Below, one piece after another: positions 18,052 to 25,522 of a DNA stretch of 64,000 bases (position 1 is its first letter; every line of letters begins with the position of its first letter). The stretch covers positions 1,472,501 to 1,536,500 of the forward strand of contig JADKJX010000001.1 of NCBI GenBank assembly GCA_016720775.1, in the 5' to 3' direction. The position numbers and the translations under genes were made by a program. The notes beneath the pieces are model-generated. The model did not search any database. It was not told where the DNA came from and saw nothing but the letters and a program-made list of their open reading frames with translations. Source of the stretch: Chitinophagaceae bacterium (GTDB lineage: Bacteria; Bacteroidota; Bacteroidia; Chitinophagales; Chitinophagaceae).

Positions 18052-19341
18052 ATGACGGGTTCAGCATATAAAAGAGCCGACTGGCTGGCCACTACCAATA
18101 TTTACGAGGTTAATACCCGTCAATATACAGCAGCAGGAACATTTAATGCCTTTTCGGCTGAATTACCCCGGCTGAAAGATATGGGTGTTGAAGTGCTTTG
18201 GTTCATGCCCATACATCCCATTGGGGAAAAGAACCGGAAAGGAGCCATGGGGAGTTATTATTGTATAAAAGATTTTAAAGCTGTGAACCCGGAGTTTGGA
18301 ACAGCGGAAGATTTTAAAACATTGATCAAAAAAGCACATGAACTGGGAATGAAAGTCATCCTGGATTGGGTTGCCAATCATGCGGCATGGGATAATGTAT
18401 GGACGGCAGATCATCCCGATTATTTTGAGAGAGATGCAGAAGGAAACTTCAGGGCACCGTACGACTGGACAGATGTGATACAGATCGATCATTCCAGCGA
18501 GGCAGAACAGGAGGCCATGATCGATGCGATGAAATGCTGGGTCACTGATTTTAATATTGATGGCTTCCGGGCCGACCTGGCACACCTTACACCACTTGCA
18601 TTCTGGAAAAAAGCAAGAACAGCTATTGAGCCGCTGAAAGAAAATTTATTCTGGCTGGCAGAAACAGAAGAAATAAATTATCACGAAGTATTTGATGCAT
18701 CCTTTACCTGGGAATGGATGCATAAGACAGAAGATTATTGCAAGGGAAATACAGATATGAATGGATTGAAAGAAGTACTGCATCGGTATTATGGTGCTTT
18801 TTCTGCCTCAGCTTACCGGATGTATTTTACCAGTAACCATGATGAGAATTCATGGAACGGAACCGAATATGAAAAGTATGGTGAAATGGCGAAGGCATTT
18901 GCTGTTTTCAGTCTTACCTGGAATGGCATACCACTTATATACAGCGGGCAGGAATTACCCAACCTGAAAAAACTGGAATTCTTTGATAAGGATGTGATTG
19001 CATGGACGGGCAATAACGAACTGCATTCCTTTTACAAGATCCTGCTGAAACTTCGGAAACGAAATCCGGCATTGCGGGCCTGTGATCCTTCAGTAAATTC
19101 ATTTTTGGTTACGCCTTCAATTGATCATTGTGTTTTTGCTTACCTGCGGAAAAATGGAGATAACGAAGTGCTCGTATTTTTAAATTTGAGCAGTGATGCA
19201 ATCAGTTTTACTGTTAAGGATAATATTGTTGATGGCAGCTTTGAAGATATTTTCACTGGCACCATGCATAACTTAAATGCCGATTCAGTTATTGAAATGC
19301 CACCAGGCGGTTTCCGGGTGTTTGAAAGAAATGATAAATAA
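18052..19341 (+). CDS. Cytoplasmic GH13 alpha-amylase-family glycosidase
   Basis: 429 residues, no signal peptide, so probably cytoplasmic. A TIM barrel with all GH13 catalytic residues: nucleophile Asp175 in DGFRADLAH, acid/base Glu204 in WLAETEE, and transition-state Asp264 in SNHDENSW. Conserved region I is WVANHAAWDNVW. A small C-terminal beta domain follows (LVFLNLSSDAISF). It probably acts on alpha-glucans or malto-oligosaccharides, in glycogen or maltodextrin turnover; exact specificity (amylase, maltogenic, transferase) cannot be told. No sus genes are adjacent. It begins at the ATG 18052 and ends at a bidirectional terminator. Confidence 0.88.
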   Translation: MTGSAYKRADWLATTNIYEVNTRQYTAAGTFNAFSAELPRLKDMGVEVLWFMPIHPIGEKNRKGAMGSYYCIKDFKAVNPEFGTAEDFKTLIKKAHELGMKVILDWVANHAAWDNVWTADHPDYFERDAEGNFRAPYDWTDVIQIDHSSEAEQEAMIDAMKCWVTDFNIDGFRADLAHLTPLAFWKKARTAIEPLKENLFWLAETEEINYHEVFDASFTWEWMHKTEDYCKGNTDMNGLKEVLHRYYGAFSASAYRMYFTSNHDENSWNGTEYEKYGEMAKAFAVFSLTWNGIPLIYSGQELPNLKKLEFFDKDVIAWTGNNELHSFYKILLKLRKRNPALRACDPSVNSFLVTPSIDHCVFAYLRKNGDNEVLVFLNLSSDAISFTVKDNIVDGSFEDIFTGTMHNLNADSVIEMPPGGFRVFERNDK

Positions 19342-19368
19342 AAAAAGCGGCAGTACTGCCGCTTTTTT
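19341..19368. terminator. Bidirectional terminator between GH13 and Do-family protease genes
   Basis: A perfect 28-bp palindrome: AAAAAAGCGGCAGT (19341-19354) followed by its complement (19355-19368). The A-run and T-run allow termination on both strands, and the genes on each side are convergent. Confidence 0.9.
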
Positions 19369-19386
19369 TATTTACTGATACATTAT

Positions 19387-20925
19387 TTATTGATCCAGGG
19401 AAATGGGGTATTCATAAACACCGTCGTAGCCCGGGTAAAATCCACTGATGGTAATGTTCTTTTCAGCACCAACAAGCGATTTCATTTCTTCCACACTCTT
19501 TACGTTCTTATCATTCACTTTAAGAATGATAAAACCGTCTTTCATTCTTGTTTGGTCGTTCAGTGCTCCGCCTTCATTTATTTTTTTTACGATTACGCCT
19601 CCCGCAATGCCGTATTCTTTTGCTTTCTTTGAATCCAGCGTAGCCAGGTCGGCACCCAATGATTCAAGCACATCATTCGCCTTTACGATGTCGTAATTAT
19701 TTGCTTTGTTTTTAAGGGTTACGGTCACGGTGCTTTCTTTCCCATTACGCACATAGGTTACAGGTAATTTATCGCCGGGTTTATAACGGCTGATAAGTCC
19801 CTGCATTTCGGCACCACTGGTAACTTCTCGGTTATCTACTTTTTTAAGGATATCGCCTTTTCGTATGCCGGCTTCGTATGCCCCACCTTCGGTAGGAACC
19901 TCCGTTGCATAAATTCCTTCTGCACTTACAGGAATACCTGCTTTCTTTTTATCGTCATCAGTGAGATCGCTTGCATTCACAAAACTCAATCCCAGGAATC
20001 CCCGTTGAACACTGCCGAATTTTATCAGGTCATCCACCACTTTCTTTACAATGTTCACCGGGATGGCATATGAATAACCGGAATAATAGCCGGTTGGTGA
20101 GGCAATGGCTGAGTTAACACCGATCAGCCTGCCATCGGTATTTATCAGGGCACCACCGCTGTTGCCCATGTTTACAGCAGCGTCTGTTTGTATGAAAGAT
20201 TCTACGCCTCCTTTTTGATCACCACTCCTGTCTTTATTCAAACCAAGTGATCTTGCTTTTGCACTGATGATACCAGCGGTTACGGTGGTCTCCAGGTTCA
20301 ACGGATAACCGATCGCCAAAACCCACTGGCCGATCTTCAGGTCATCTGAATTTCCATACAATAAGAACGGAAGATCTTTCGCATCGATTTTTATTACAGA
20401 AAGATCGTAAGATGGATCGGTGCCGATCACTTTTGCCTTGTATGTTTTTTTGTTATTAAGTGTAACGGTTATTTCATCGGCGTTCTCCACCACGTGGTTA
20501 TTGGTTACAATGTATCCGTCTTCGCTTATGATAACACCAGAGCCACTGGCTCTTTGTTCGGGAACGATGTTACGTCCACGGCCTCCAAAAAGCTGGTTAA
20601 ACATGTCGTCATCAAAAAAATCACTGAACGGATTGTTGGGAGACCTGCGGGGCAGGTTATTATTTACCTGCTTGGCATTTGTTTTTGTTTTAATGTGCAC
20701 CACGGCAGGCGTTGCTGCTTCAGAAGGTACGGTAAAGTCCAGCGTATTTCCCGGGGCATTATTCCCGTCTAAAAGACCTGCATATTTGTAATTGGCAGGA
20801 ACTATCCCGGCCTGCTGACCGGCATAGCTGTTATTCTTTCCTGAAAAAGTTGCATAACCCCAAATCACTGCCAGGGTGGTTACTGCACTAATGGCAACGG
20901 TGGCTAAAATTTGTTTCCATTTCAT
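19387..20925 (-). CDS. degQ: Do-family (DegP/DegQ/HtrA) periplasmic serine protease
   Basis: Envelope quality-control protease/chaperone. The start at 20925 (MKWKQILATVAIS...) is preferred because it places a signal-anchor helix at the N-terminus; an ATG at 20994 would add 23 polar residues. From 20925 the product has 512 residues. The catalytic triad is present: His in TNNHVVENA, Asp in SYDLSVIKID, Ser in NMGNSGGALIN (GNSGG). Two PDZ domains follow (~residues 300-395 and 420-505; GIRKGDILKKVDNREV marks the first). A low-complexity region with NNPFSDFFDDD lies between anchor and protease domain, as in many Bacteroidota homologues. Cleavage of misfolded envelope proteins is the expected role. 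DegP versus DegQ cannot be separated by sequence alone. Confidence 0.92.
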   Translation of the reverse strand: MKWKQILATVAISAVTTLAVIWGYATFSGKNNSYAGQQAGIVPANYKYAGLLDGNNAPGNTLDFTVPSEAATPAVVHIKTKTNAKQVNNNLPRRSPNNPFSDFFDDDMFNQLFGGRGRNIVPEQRASGSGVIISEDGYIVTNNHVVENADEITVTLNNKKTYKAKVIGTDPSYDLSVIKIDAKDLPFLLYGNSDDLKIGQWVLAIGYPLNLETTVTAGIISAKARSLGLNKDRSGDQKGGVESFIQTDAAVNMGNSGGALINTDGRLIGVNSAIASPTGYYSGYSYAIPVNIVKKVVDDLIKFGSVQRGFLGLSFVNASDLTDDDKKKAGIPVSAEGIYATEVPTEGGAYEAGIRKGDILKKVDNREVTSGAEMQGLISRYKPGDKLPVTYVRNGKESTVTVTLKNKANNYDIVKANDVLESLGADLATLDSKKAKEYGIAGGVIVKKINEGGALNDQTRMKDGFIILKVNDKNVKSVEEMKSLVGAEKNITISGFYPGYDGVYEYPISLDQ

Positions 20926-21091
20926 TTTTCTATAGGTTTTATTTAGTTCAACAATTTTAATGTGGTTTTGTTCCTTGGTCTTACTCTTTATCAACTCTCA
21001 TGCCTGCGGATACAAAGTAACGATGCAATGACAAAATGAGATTTACCAACTGCCATGTTTAACATTTAATTAGGAAGGGTTTCGTAGATGG

Positions 21092-22087
21092 TTATAAAGA
21101 TAATAAAAATTGCATTGTATCCACCCCATCTGCATAGTCATGCAGTTGCGGCCTTTGCCCCTGCCCGAATGGAATAACGTTTTTACCGGTTATGCATTGT
21201 ATGTCGGCATGGTTCTTCAGCGATTCCATTAGCTTATCCGGGTCATTATAAAAACTGTAATTAAGCCGGCTGATGGCTGTAAAATTGTCATCATTTTCAA
21301 CCAGCAGTGTGGTCCCATTTGTCATGTAATAAAGATTGTTCATGAGCAGGATGGAAAGCTGGTAATCGAAATTGTTTTTGAATTTGTGGTGGTCTGAAAA
21401 ATACTGGTACTTATCAAACGATTTCAGCAGCGGAACAAAATCATATTCTCCGGGAACAAATATCCGGGTTACATTCCTGCATCCTAATCCGAAATACTGG
21501 TGAATATCGTCCGCCAATGCTTTTAATTCATCTGCTGTTTCCTGCCCGGTAAGTATGGCTACCGAAGTGCGGTTGCGCCGGATGATATTTGGGTATTTTG
21601 AAAAATACTGTTCAAAATACCTGGCAGAGTTATTACTGCCGGTTGCTATATATGCATCACAGCCCCTGAGCATGTCGGCAAAGAGGATGCGTTCTTTAAG
21701 GCCGGGTTCCCATTCGGTTAGTTTTTCTGCCAGGTGCTTAAGCAAAATATCATCTTTGGTGGATAGTTTTATGGTTTGGCGGTGGCCGCTGATGAATACA
21801 CTTAAGAAATCATGAAAGCCCACCAGCGGAATGTTTCCAGCCATCACAATGCCGATGTTCTTGCCGCCCACATTATCATCCAGGTGATAATGCATCGCCC
21901 ATTGCTCCAGTTTTTCTTTTTGCAGAAATTCTTCCCGGATATTGGTTACCGCCAGGTCAATGAATTCGGGAATGAACCACCCATTGTGGGAAGCGGCCCT
22001 TTTCTTTGTTACCTGCCATTGCTCCCCATTATCAAGTAAATATTTTCCCAGCTGTTGTAATAATTGAATACGGTTTTGTAAATTCAT
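21092..22087 (-). CDS. LuxC-type acyl-CoA reductase
   Basis: Reduces long-chain fatty acyl-CoA to aldehyde with NADPH; LuxC family, ALDH fold. The ATG at 22087 (MNLQNRIQLL) is chosen over 22138 because a minus-strand -7 element (TAATTTTG, 22143-22136) would place the transcript start downstream of 22138. Product ~331 residues. Recognisable elements: VMAGNIPLVGFHD (nucleotide-binding region), ATGSNNSARYF, and GLGCRNVTRIF, whose Cys fits the catalytic thiol. It is divergent from a ferredoxin gene, an arrangement I recall from Bacteroidota genomes; a shared redox or lipid function is possible but unproven. Confidence 0.8.
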   Translation of the reverse strand: MNLQNRIQLLQQLGKYLLDNGEQWQVTKKRAASHNGWFIPEFIDLAVTNIREEFLQKEKLEQWAMHYHLDDNVGGKNIGIVMAGNIPLVGFHDFLSVFISGHRQTIKLSTKDDILLKHLAEKLTEWEPGLKERILFADMLRGCDAYIATGSNNSARYFEQYFSKYPNIIRRNRTSVAILTGQETADELKALADDIHQYFGLGCRNVTRIFVPGEYDFVPLLKSFDKYQYFSDHHKFKNNFDYQLSILLMNNLYYMTNGTTLLVENDDNFTAISRLNYSFYNDPDKLMESLKNHADIQCITGKNVIPFGQGQRPQLHDYADGVDTMQFLLSL

Positions 22088-22135
22088 CTTGTTATTATTA
22101 AATTGCACCTGGCTTCCATAAGGAGGTTTTAAACC

Positions 22136-22143
22136 CAAAATTA
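22136..22143 (-). promoter_or_regulatory. -7 element for the acyl-CoA reductase gene
   Basis: TAATTTTG on the minus strand (a perfect TAnnTTTG). It implies a start near 22130, which decides the start codon of the reductase. No clear -33 TTG is seen. Confidence 0.4.
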
Positions 22144-22149
22144 CGATAG

Positions 22150-22497
22150 ATGGCTATAAAGATCACAGAAGAATGTATCAACTGCGGCGCCTGCGAGCCC
22201 GAATGTCCTAACAACGCTATTTATGAAGGTGGTGTGGAATGGGCCTTATCAGATGGAACAACCGTGAAAGGCATGTTTACTTTAATGGATGGATCATCGG
22301 TGGATGCCGACCAGCGTCATGCACCCATCAGCAACGACATCTATTACATAGTACCTAATAAATGTACCGAGTGCCAGGGATTTCATGAAGAACCCCAATG
22401 TGCGGCTGTATGCCCGGTAGATTGTTGTGTACCGGATGAAATGTATAAAGAAACAGTGGATGACCTGATGGCTAAGAAAGGCAGGATGCATATTTAA
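22150..22497 (+). CDS. 4Fe-4S dicluster ferredoxin
   Basis: 115-residue soluble ferredoxin with two cluster motifs. The first, near residues 10-21, is CxxCxxCxxxCP. The second, near residues 75-100, is CxxC followed by QCAAVCPVDCC, the split pattern of YfhL/Bacteroidota-type ferredoxins, which carry an insert between the clusters. It probably donates low-potential electrons in the cytoplasm. It is divergently transcribed from the acyl-CoA reductase, with 62 bp between start codons. The ATG at 22150 is directly preceded by ACGATAG. Confidence 0.9.
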   Translation: MAIKITEECINCGACEPECPNNAIYEGGVEWALSDGTTVKGMFTLMDGSSVDADQRHAPISNDIYYIVPNKCTECQGFHEEPQCAAVCPVDCCVPDEMYKETVDDLMAKKGRMHI

Positions 22498-22539
22498 TTG
22501 CGGCTTTGCGACGAAAAACGCAGCTAAGTTTTTTTGAAG

Positions 22540-22553
22540 TCCGCCCAGGCGGA
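22540..22553. repeat. Short palindrome after ferredoxin gene
   Basis: TCCGCC-CA-GGCGGA, 14 bp with 6-bp arms, in the 148-bp gap before the next gene. A degenerate second hairpin (CAGGCAGGTG ... CAGGCG) follows. It has the character of a REP-like intergenic palindrome. Confidence 0.4.
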
Positions 22554-22645
22554 TTATACCAGGCAGGTGATATTTCCTGTCGCAGGCGAGGGTATTTTTA
22601 AATACTTTCGCCTTTTTAATTAAGGCAGGTTTACTAAATTGTTGT

Positions 22646-23128
22646 ATGAAAATATTTTTACCTTTTGTCTTGCTGGCATCGGTCTCTTTTTCCTGCGATC
22701 TTTTGCCCGGGAAAAAAACCCCCGGAACAGGTGCCCAGGCTAAAATTGAGCTGATCGAGGCAGACAAGGCATTCTCAAAACTGAGCGAAGAAAAAGGAAT
22801 GAAGCATGCATTCCTGGAATACCTCGACAGCAACGGCGTATTGCTTCGCCCCAACCAGGCTCCTATAGTTGGTGCCGATGCCATCGACTATCTTATTCAG
22901 CAAAACGATTCAACCTATACACTAAAGTGGGAACCCAAAAATGGCGTGGTGGCCAAATCAGGAGAGCTGGGTTATACCTATGGTATTTATGCTTTGCAGC
23001 CAACCGCAAAAGACACCATCATTTACGGCACCTATGTGAGTATCTGGAAAAAAGAAGCAGGGGGTAAGTGGAAGTTCGTACTGGACTCAGGCAATGAAGG
23101 TATTGGCGAAGTGAAAACAGACCAATGA
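22646..23128 (+). CDS. Putative lipoprotein with DUF4440/SnoaL-like domain
   Basis: 160 residues with a lipoprotein signal: hydrophobic LPFVLLASVSF then Cys17 (FSCDLL). The mature part fits a DUF4440/NTF2-like cone: an N-terminal helix (IELIEADKAFSKLSEEKG), then strands YTLKWEPKNG, GYTYGIYAL and KWKFVLDSGNEG. Family members are often small-molecule binding or have no assigned activity. No catalytic role can be given. It is expected on the periplasmic or outer membrane face. It stands alone between the ferredoxin and ddl genes. Confidence 0.7.
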   Translation: MKIFLPFVLLASVSFSCDLLPGKKTPGTGAQAKIELIEADKAFSKLSEEKGMKHAFLEYLDSNGVLLRPNQAPIVGADAIDYLIQQNDSTYTLKWEPKNGVVAKSGELGYTYGIYALQPTAKDTIIYGTYVSIWKKEAGGKWKFVLDSGNEGIGEVKTDQ

Positions 23129-23241
23129 TGAAGGTGGGTTGCCAAAATGTTAAATTGACAAAATTCCTGCAGCACTGCCTCATAAAACAACAACCATTAG
23201 CGATATTTCGTTTCTTTGCTTAAACAACCTTTCCATACCGA

Positions 23242-24228
23242 ATGAATAAAAAGATCGCACTCATAACCGGCGGTTATTCCGGTGAAGCAGTTATCTCATA
23301 CAAAAGTGCCCAATCCATTGAAAAGAATATCGATACCGGTAAATGGGACTGTTATAAAATTGACATCAACCCCACCGGATGGAATTATCTTTCGCCCGGT
23401 GGAAAAACATACCCGGTTGATAAAAACGATTTCAGCATTACAGTTGACGGAAATAAAATAAAATTTGATGCCGTGTTGGTCGGACTGCATGGTACCCCGG
23501 GTGAAGATGGTAAACTGCAGGGCTATTTTGATTCCCTGAACATTCCCTATACTTCCTGCGATACGGCAACATCTGCCTTAACTTTTAATAAACGCTATAC
23601 CGTGGCCGTTGCTTCCTTTGCAGGAATGCATGTGGCTAAGTCGGTTCATTTGTTTAAACACATACCGGTAACGCCCGATGCCATTTTAAAAGAATTAAAA
23701 CTGCCTGTTTTTGTAAAACCAAATAATGGCGGCAGCAGCATTGGTATGAGTAAAGTGAAGGAACCCGGCGAATTACAGGAAGCATTAGATAAAGCATTTA
23801 AAGAAGATGACCAGGTGCTGGTGGAAGAATTCATCAGCGGCAGGGAATTAACGATCGGCGTGTTTAAATCGAAAGGAAAAATAATCACGCTGCCCATCAC
23901 CGAGATCATTGCAAAAAATGAGTTCTTCGATTTTGAAGCAAAGTATGAAGGTGCCAGTGAAGAAATAACACCGGCAAATGTCGACGAATCGATCGCAGAA
24001 AAAGTAAGAACTGAGGCGAAGAAAGCATACGCTGTATTTAACTGCAGCGGCGTGGTACGGATAGATTTTATTTACAATGAAGCAGCGGGGCATCCGTATA
24101 TGCTGGAGATAAATACCGTGCCCGGACAAAGCGAAGCAAGCATCGTTCCCCAGCAGGTAAGGGCAATGGGCTGGACATTGATGGAATTTTATTCGGCACT
24201 GATAGAAGAATGTTTTAACAAGGATTGA
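23242..24228 (+). CDS. ddl: D-alanine--D-alanine ligase
   Basis: ATP-grasp enzyme that makes the D-Ala-D-Ala dipeptide for peptidoglycan. 328 residues, normal length. Landmarks: GGYSGEAVISYKSA near the N-terminus, VGLHGTPGEDGKLQGY (substrate-binding segment, ~residues 80-95), the ATP-binding VKPNNGGSSIGMSKV, the VEEFISGRELTIGV strand, and the metal-binding LEINTVPGQSE near the C-terminus. It is followed 19 bp later by a PASTA protein on the same strand, so this looks like a cell-wall operon with a rhodanese as third gene. Confidence 0.96.
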   Translation: MNKKIALITGGYSGEAVISYKSAQSIEKNIDTGKWDCYKIDINPTGWNYLSPGGKTYPVDKNDFSITVDGNKIKFDAVLVGLHGTPGEDGKLQGYFDSLNIPYTSCDTATSALTFNKRYTVAVASFAGMHVAKSVHLFKHIPVTPDAILKELKLPVFVKPNNGGSSIGMSKVKEPGELQEALDKAFKEDDQVLVEEFISGRELTIGVFKSKGKIITLPITEIIAKNEFFDFEAKYEGASEEITPANVDESIAEKVRTEAKKAYAVFNCSGVVRIDFIYNEAAGHPYMLEINTVPGQSEASIVPQQVRAMGWTLMEFYSALIEECFNKD

Positions 24229-24247
24229 AAAACTTTAAATAACCAAC

Positions 24248-25066
24248 GTGTTTAAATTCATCACCAATCGTCCTTTTTGGGTAAACCTGCTGGTTGCCAT
24301 TGGCGTTGCATTACTGTTCCTGTTCTTATTTTTGAAAATGCTTGGCTGGATAACAAAGCACGGCGCTTATTTAAAAGTGCCTGCCGTTACCGGAATGCAA
24401 ACAACAGATGCTGTAAAATTATTGGAGAAGCAGGGCTTTGATGTGTACATCCAGGATTCTGTTTTTACCGATACAGCAGCAAGGGGTATTGTACTCAAAC
24501 AACTTCCTGATCCCAATGCAACCGTAAAAGTGAACCGCACAGTTTTTATCACAGTGAACCGCATGATCCCCCCGATGATAGAAATGCCAAGACTGGAAGG
24601 ACAGAACCTTGCATTTGCATTAACACTGCTGGAAAGAAATCACCTGAAGTTAGCCGATACCGTTTTCAAGCCTGATTTTATGATCGGCTCGGTACTGGAA
24701 CAGCAATATAAAGGTGTTCGCATACTGCCGAAAACAAAGATCCAGTGGGGCAGCAGTATCACGTTGGTTATAGGCGCCGGGCTGGGCGATGAACAAATGA
24801 TGGTTCCAACGCTAGTAAATATGACCTATGGTGAAGCAAAAGCTTACCTGGCAGACAATGGAATCTCCCTGGGCGGCACCATTCCATATGGAAAAATCAC
24901 AGATACTGCTACTGCTTTTGTATACAAACAAAGCCCGGACTCAAAAGATGCAGAAGGAAAGCCGCAGTTTATCAAGTCGGGCCAGGTAATGGACCTGTAT
25001 ATTTCGCAGGTGATGATATCTGCAACCGACAGTATAACCGTTAATAAGAAAAATCAATTGCCATGA
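24248..25066 (+). CDS. Membrane-anchored PASTA-domain protein
   Basis: Starts at GTG 24248, 19 bp after ddl, with no better ATG upstream. 272 residues: a short cytoplasmic tail, one membrane helix (~12-34), then three PASTA domains (starting near VPAVTGMQTTDAVKLL, MPRLEGQNLAFALTLL and VPTLVNMTYGEAKAYL), which usually sense peptidoglycan or beta-lactam-like ligands. There is no kinase domain, unlike Gram-positive PknB. Together with ddl it suggests a periplasmic cell-wall binding protein. Its stop overlaps the start of the rhodanese gene by 4 bp (ATGA), indicating translational coupling. Confidence 0.88.
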   Translation: MFKFITNRPFWVNLLVAIGVALLFLFLFLKMLGWITKHGAYLKVPAVTGMQTTDAVKLLEKQGFDVYIQDSVFTDTAARGIVLKQLPDPNATVKVNRTVFITVNRMIPPMIEMPRLEGQNLAFALTLLERNHLKLADTVFKPDFMIGSVLEQQYKGVRILPKTKIQWGSSITLVIGAGLGDEQMMVPTLVNMTYGEAKAYLADNGISLGGTIPYGKITDTATAFVYKQSPDSKDAEGKPQFIKSGQVMDLYISQVMISATDSITVNKKNQLP

Positions 25067-25368
25067 CCATAATAACTGCTGATGAAGTAAAAGCAAGAAT
25101 GGATGCTGGTGAACAATTGTACCTGGTAGACGTACGGGAAGCAGACGAACATGCTGAATTTAATATTGGCGGAACCTTTTTACCACTGGGTAATATCCAA
25201 ATGATGCAGACAGATGATATAGACGACTGGAAGAACAATGAAGTGGTGTGCTATTGCCGCAGCGGCAACCGCAGCATGCAGGCTTGCCTGATGCTGGAAA
25301 CATTCGGGTTTACAAACGTGAAGAATTTACAGGGTGGCATGAATGCGTGGCGGGAGAAGTACACGTAA
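25063..25368 (+). CDS. Rhodanese-like sulfurtransferase domain protein
   Basis: 101 residues, a single rhodanese domain. The active-site loop is CRSGNRS with the catalytic Cys (in VVCYCRSGNRSMQ, ~residue 67), and the N-terminal LVDVREADEHAEFNI motif is typical. No signal peptide is seen, so it is cytoplasmic. It probably carries persulfide sulfur or binds a thiol; the acceptor is unknown. Overlaps the PASTA gene by 4 bp and is the last gene of the ddl operon. Confidence 0.9.
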   Translation: MTIITADEVKARMDAGEQLYLVDVREADEHAEFNIGGTFLPLGNIQMMQTDDIDDWKNNEVVCYCRSGNRSMQACLMLETFGFTNVKNLQGGMNAWREKYT

Positions 25369-25372
25369 GGCC

Positions 25373-25522
25373 GATACTGGATACTGGATGCTGGTCCTGG
25401 ATGCTAGATATTAGATACTAGATACTGGCAAGAGTAAAATTATTTAAAAGCACTTTCAATAACAGGGTCTATCCAGCATCCAGTATCCAGTGACCAGTAT
25501 CCAGCATCCAGTGACCAGCATC
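25373..25522. repeat. Heptamer repeat in inverted arrangement
   Basis: Left block 25373-25429 is made of (GA)TACTGG and GGATGCT-type units; right block 25471-25522 is made of CCAGCAT, CCAGTAT and CCAGTGA units, i.e. the complement. The two blocks can form a long imperfect hairpin around a ~40-nt spacer. It lies between the convergent rhodanese and TonB-receptor genes. The same 7-bp family occurs at 33157-33361 and 46121-46183. Confidence 0.8.

Noticed and set aside
20926..20994. Longer start for the Do-family protease
   Set aside because: Would put 23 charged residues before the signal anchor; 20925 gives a normal N-terminus.
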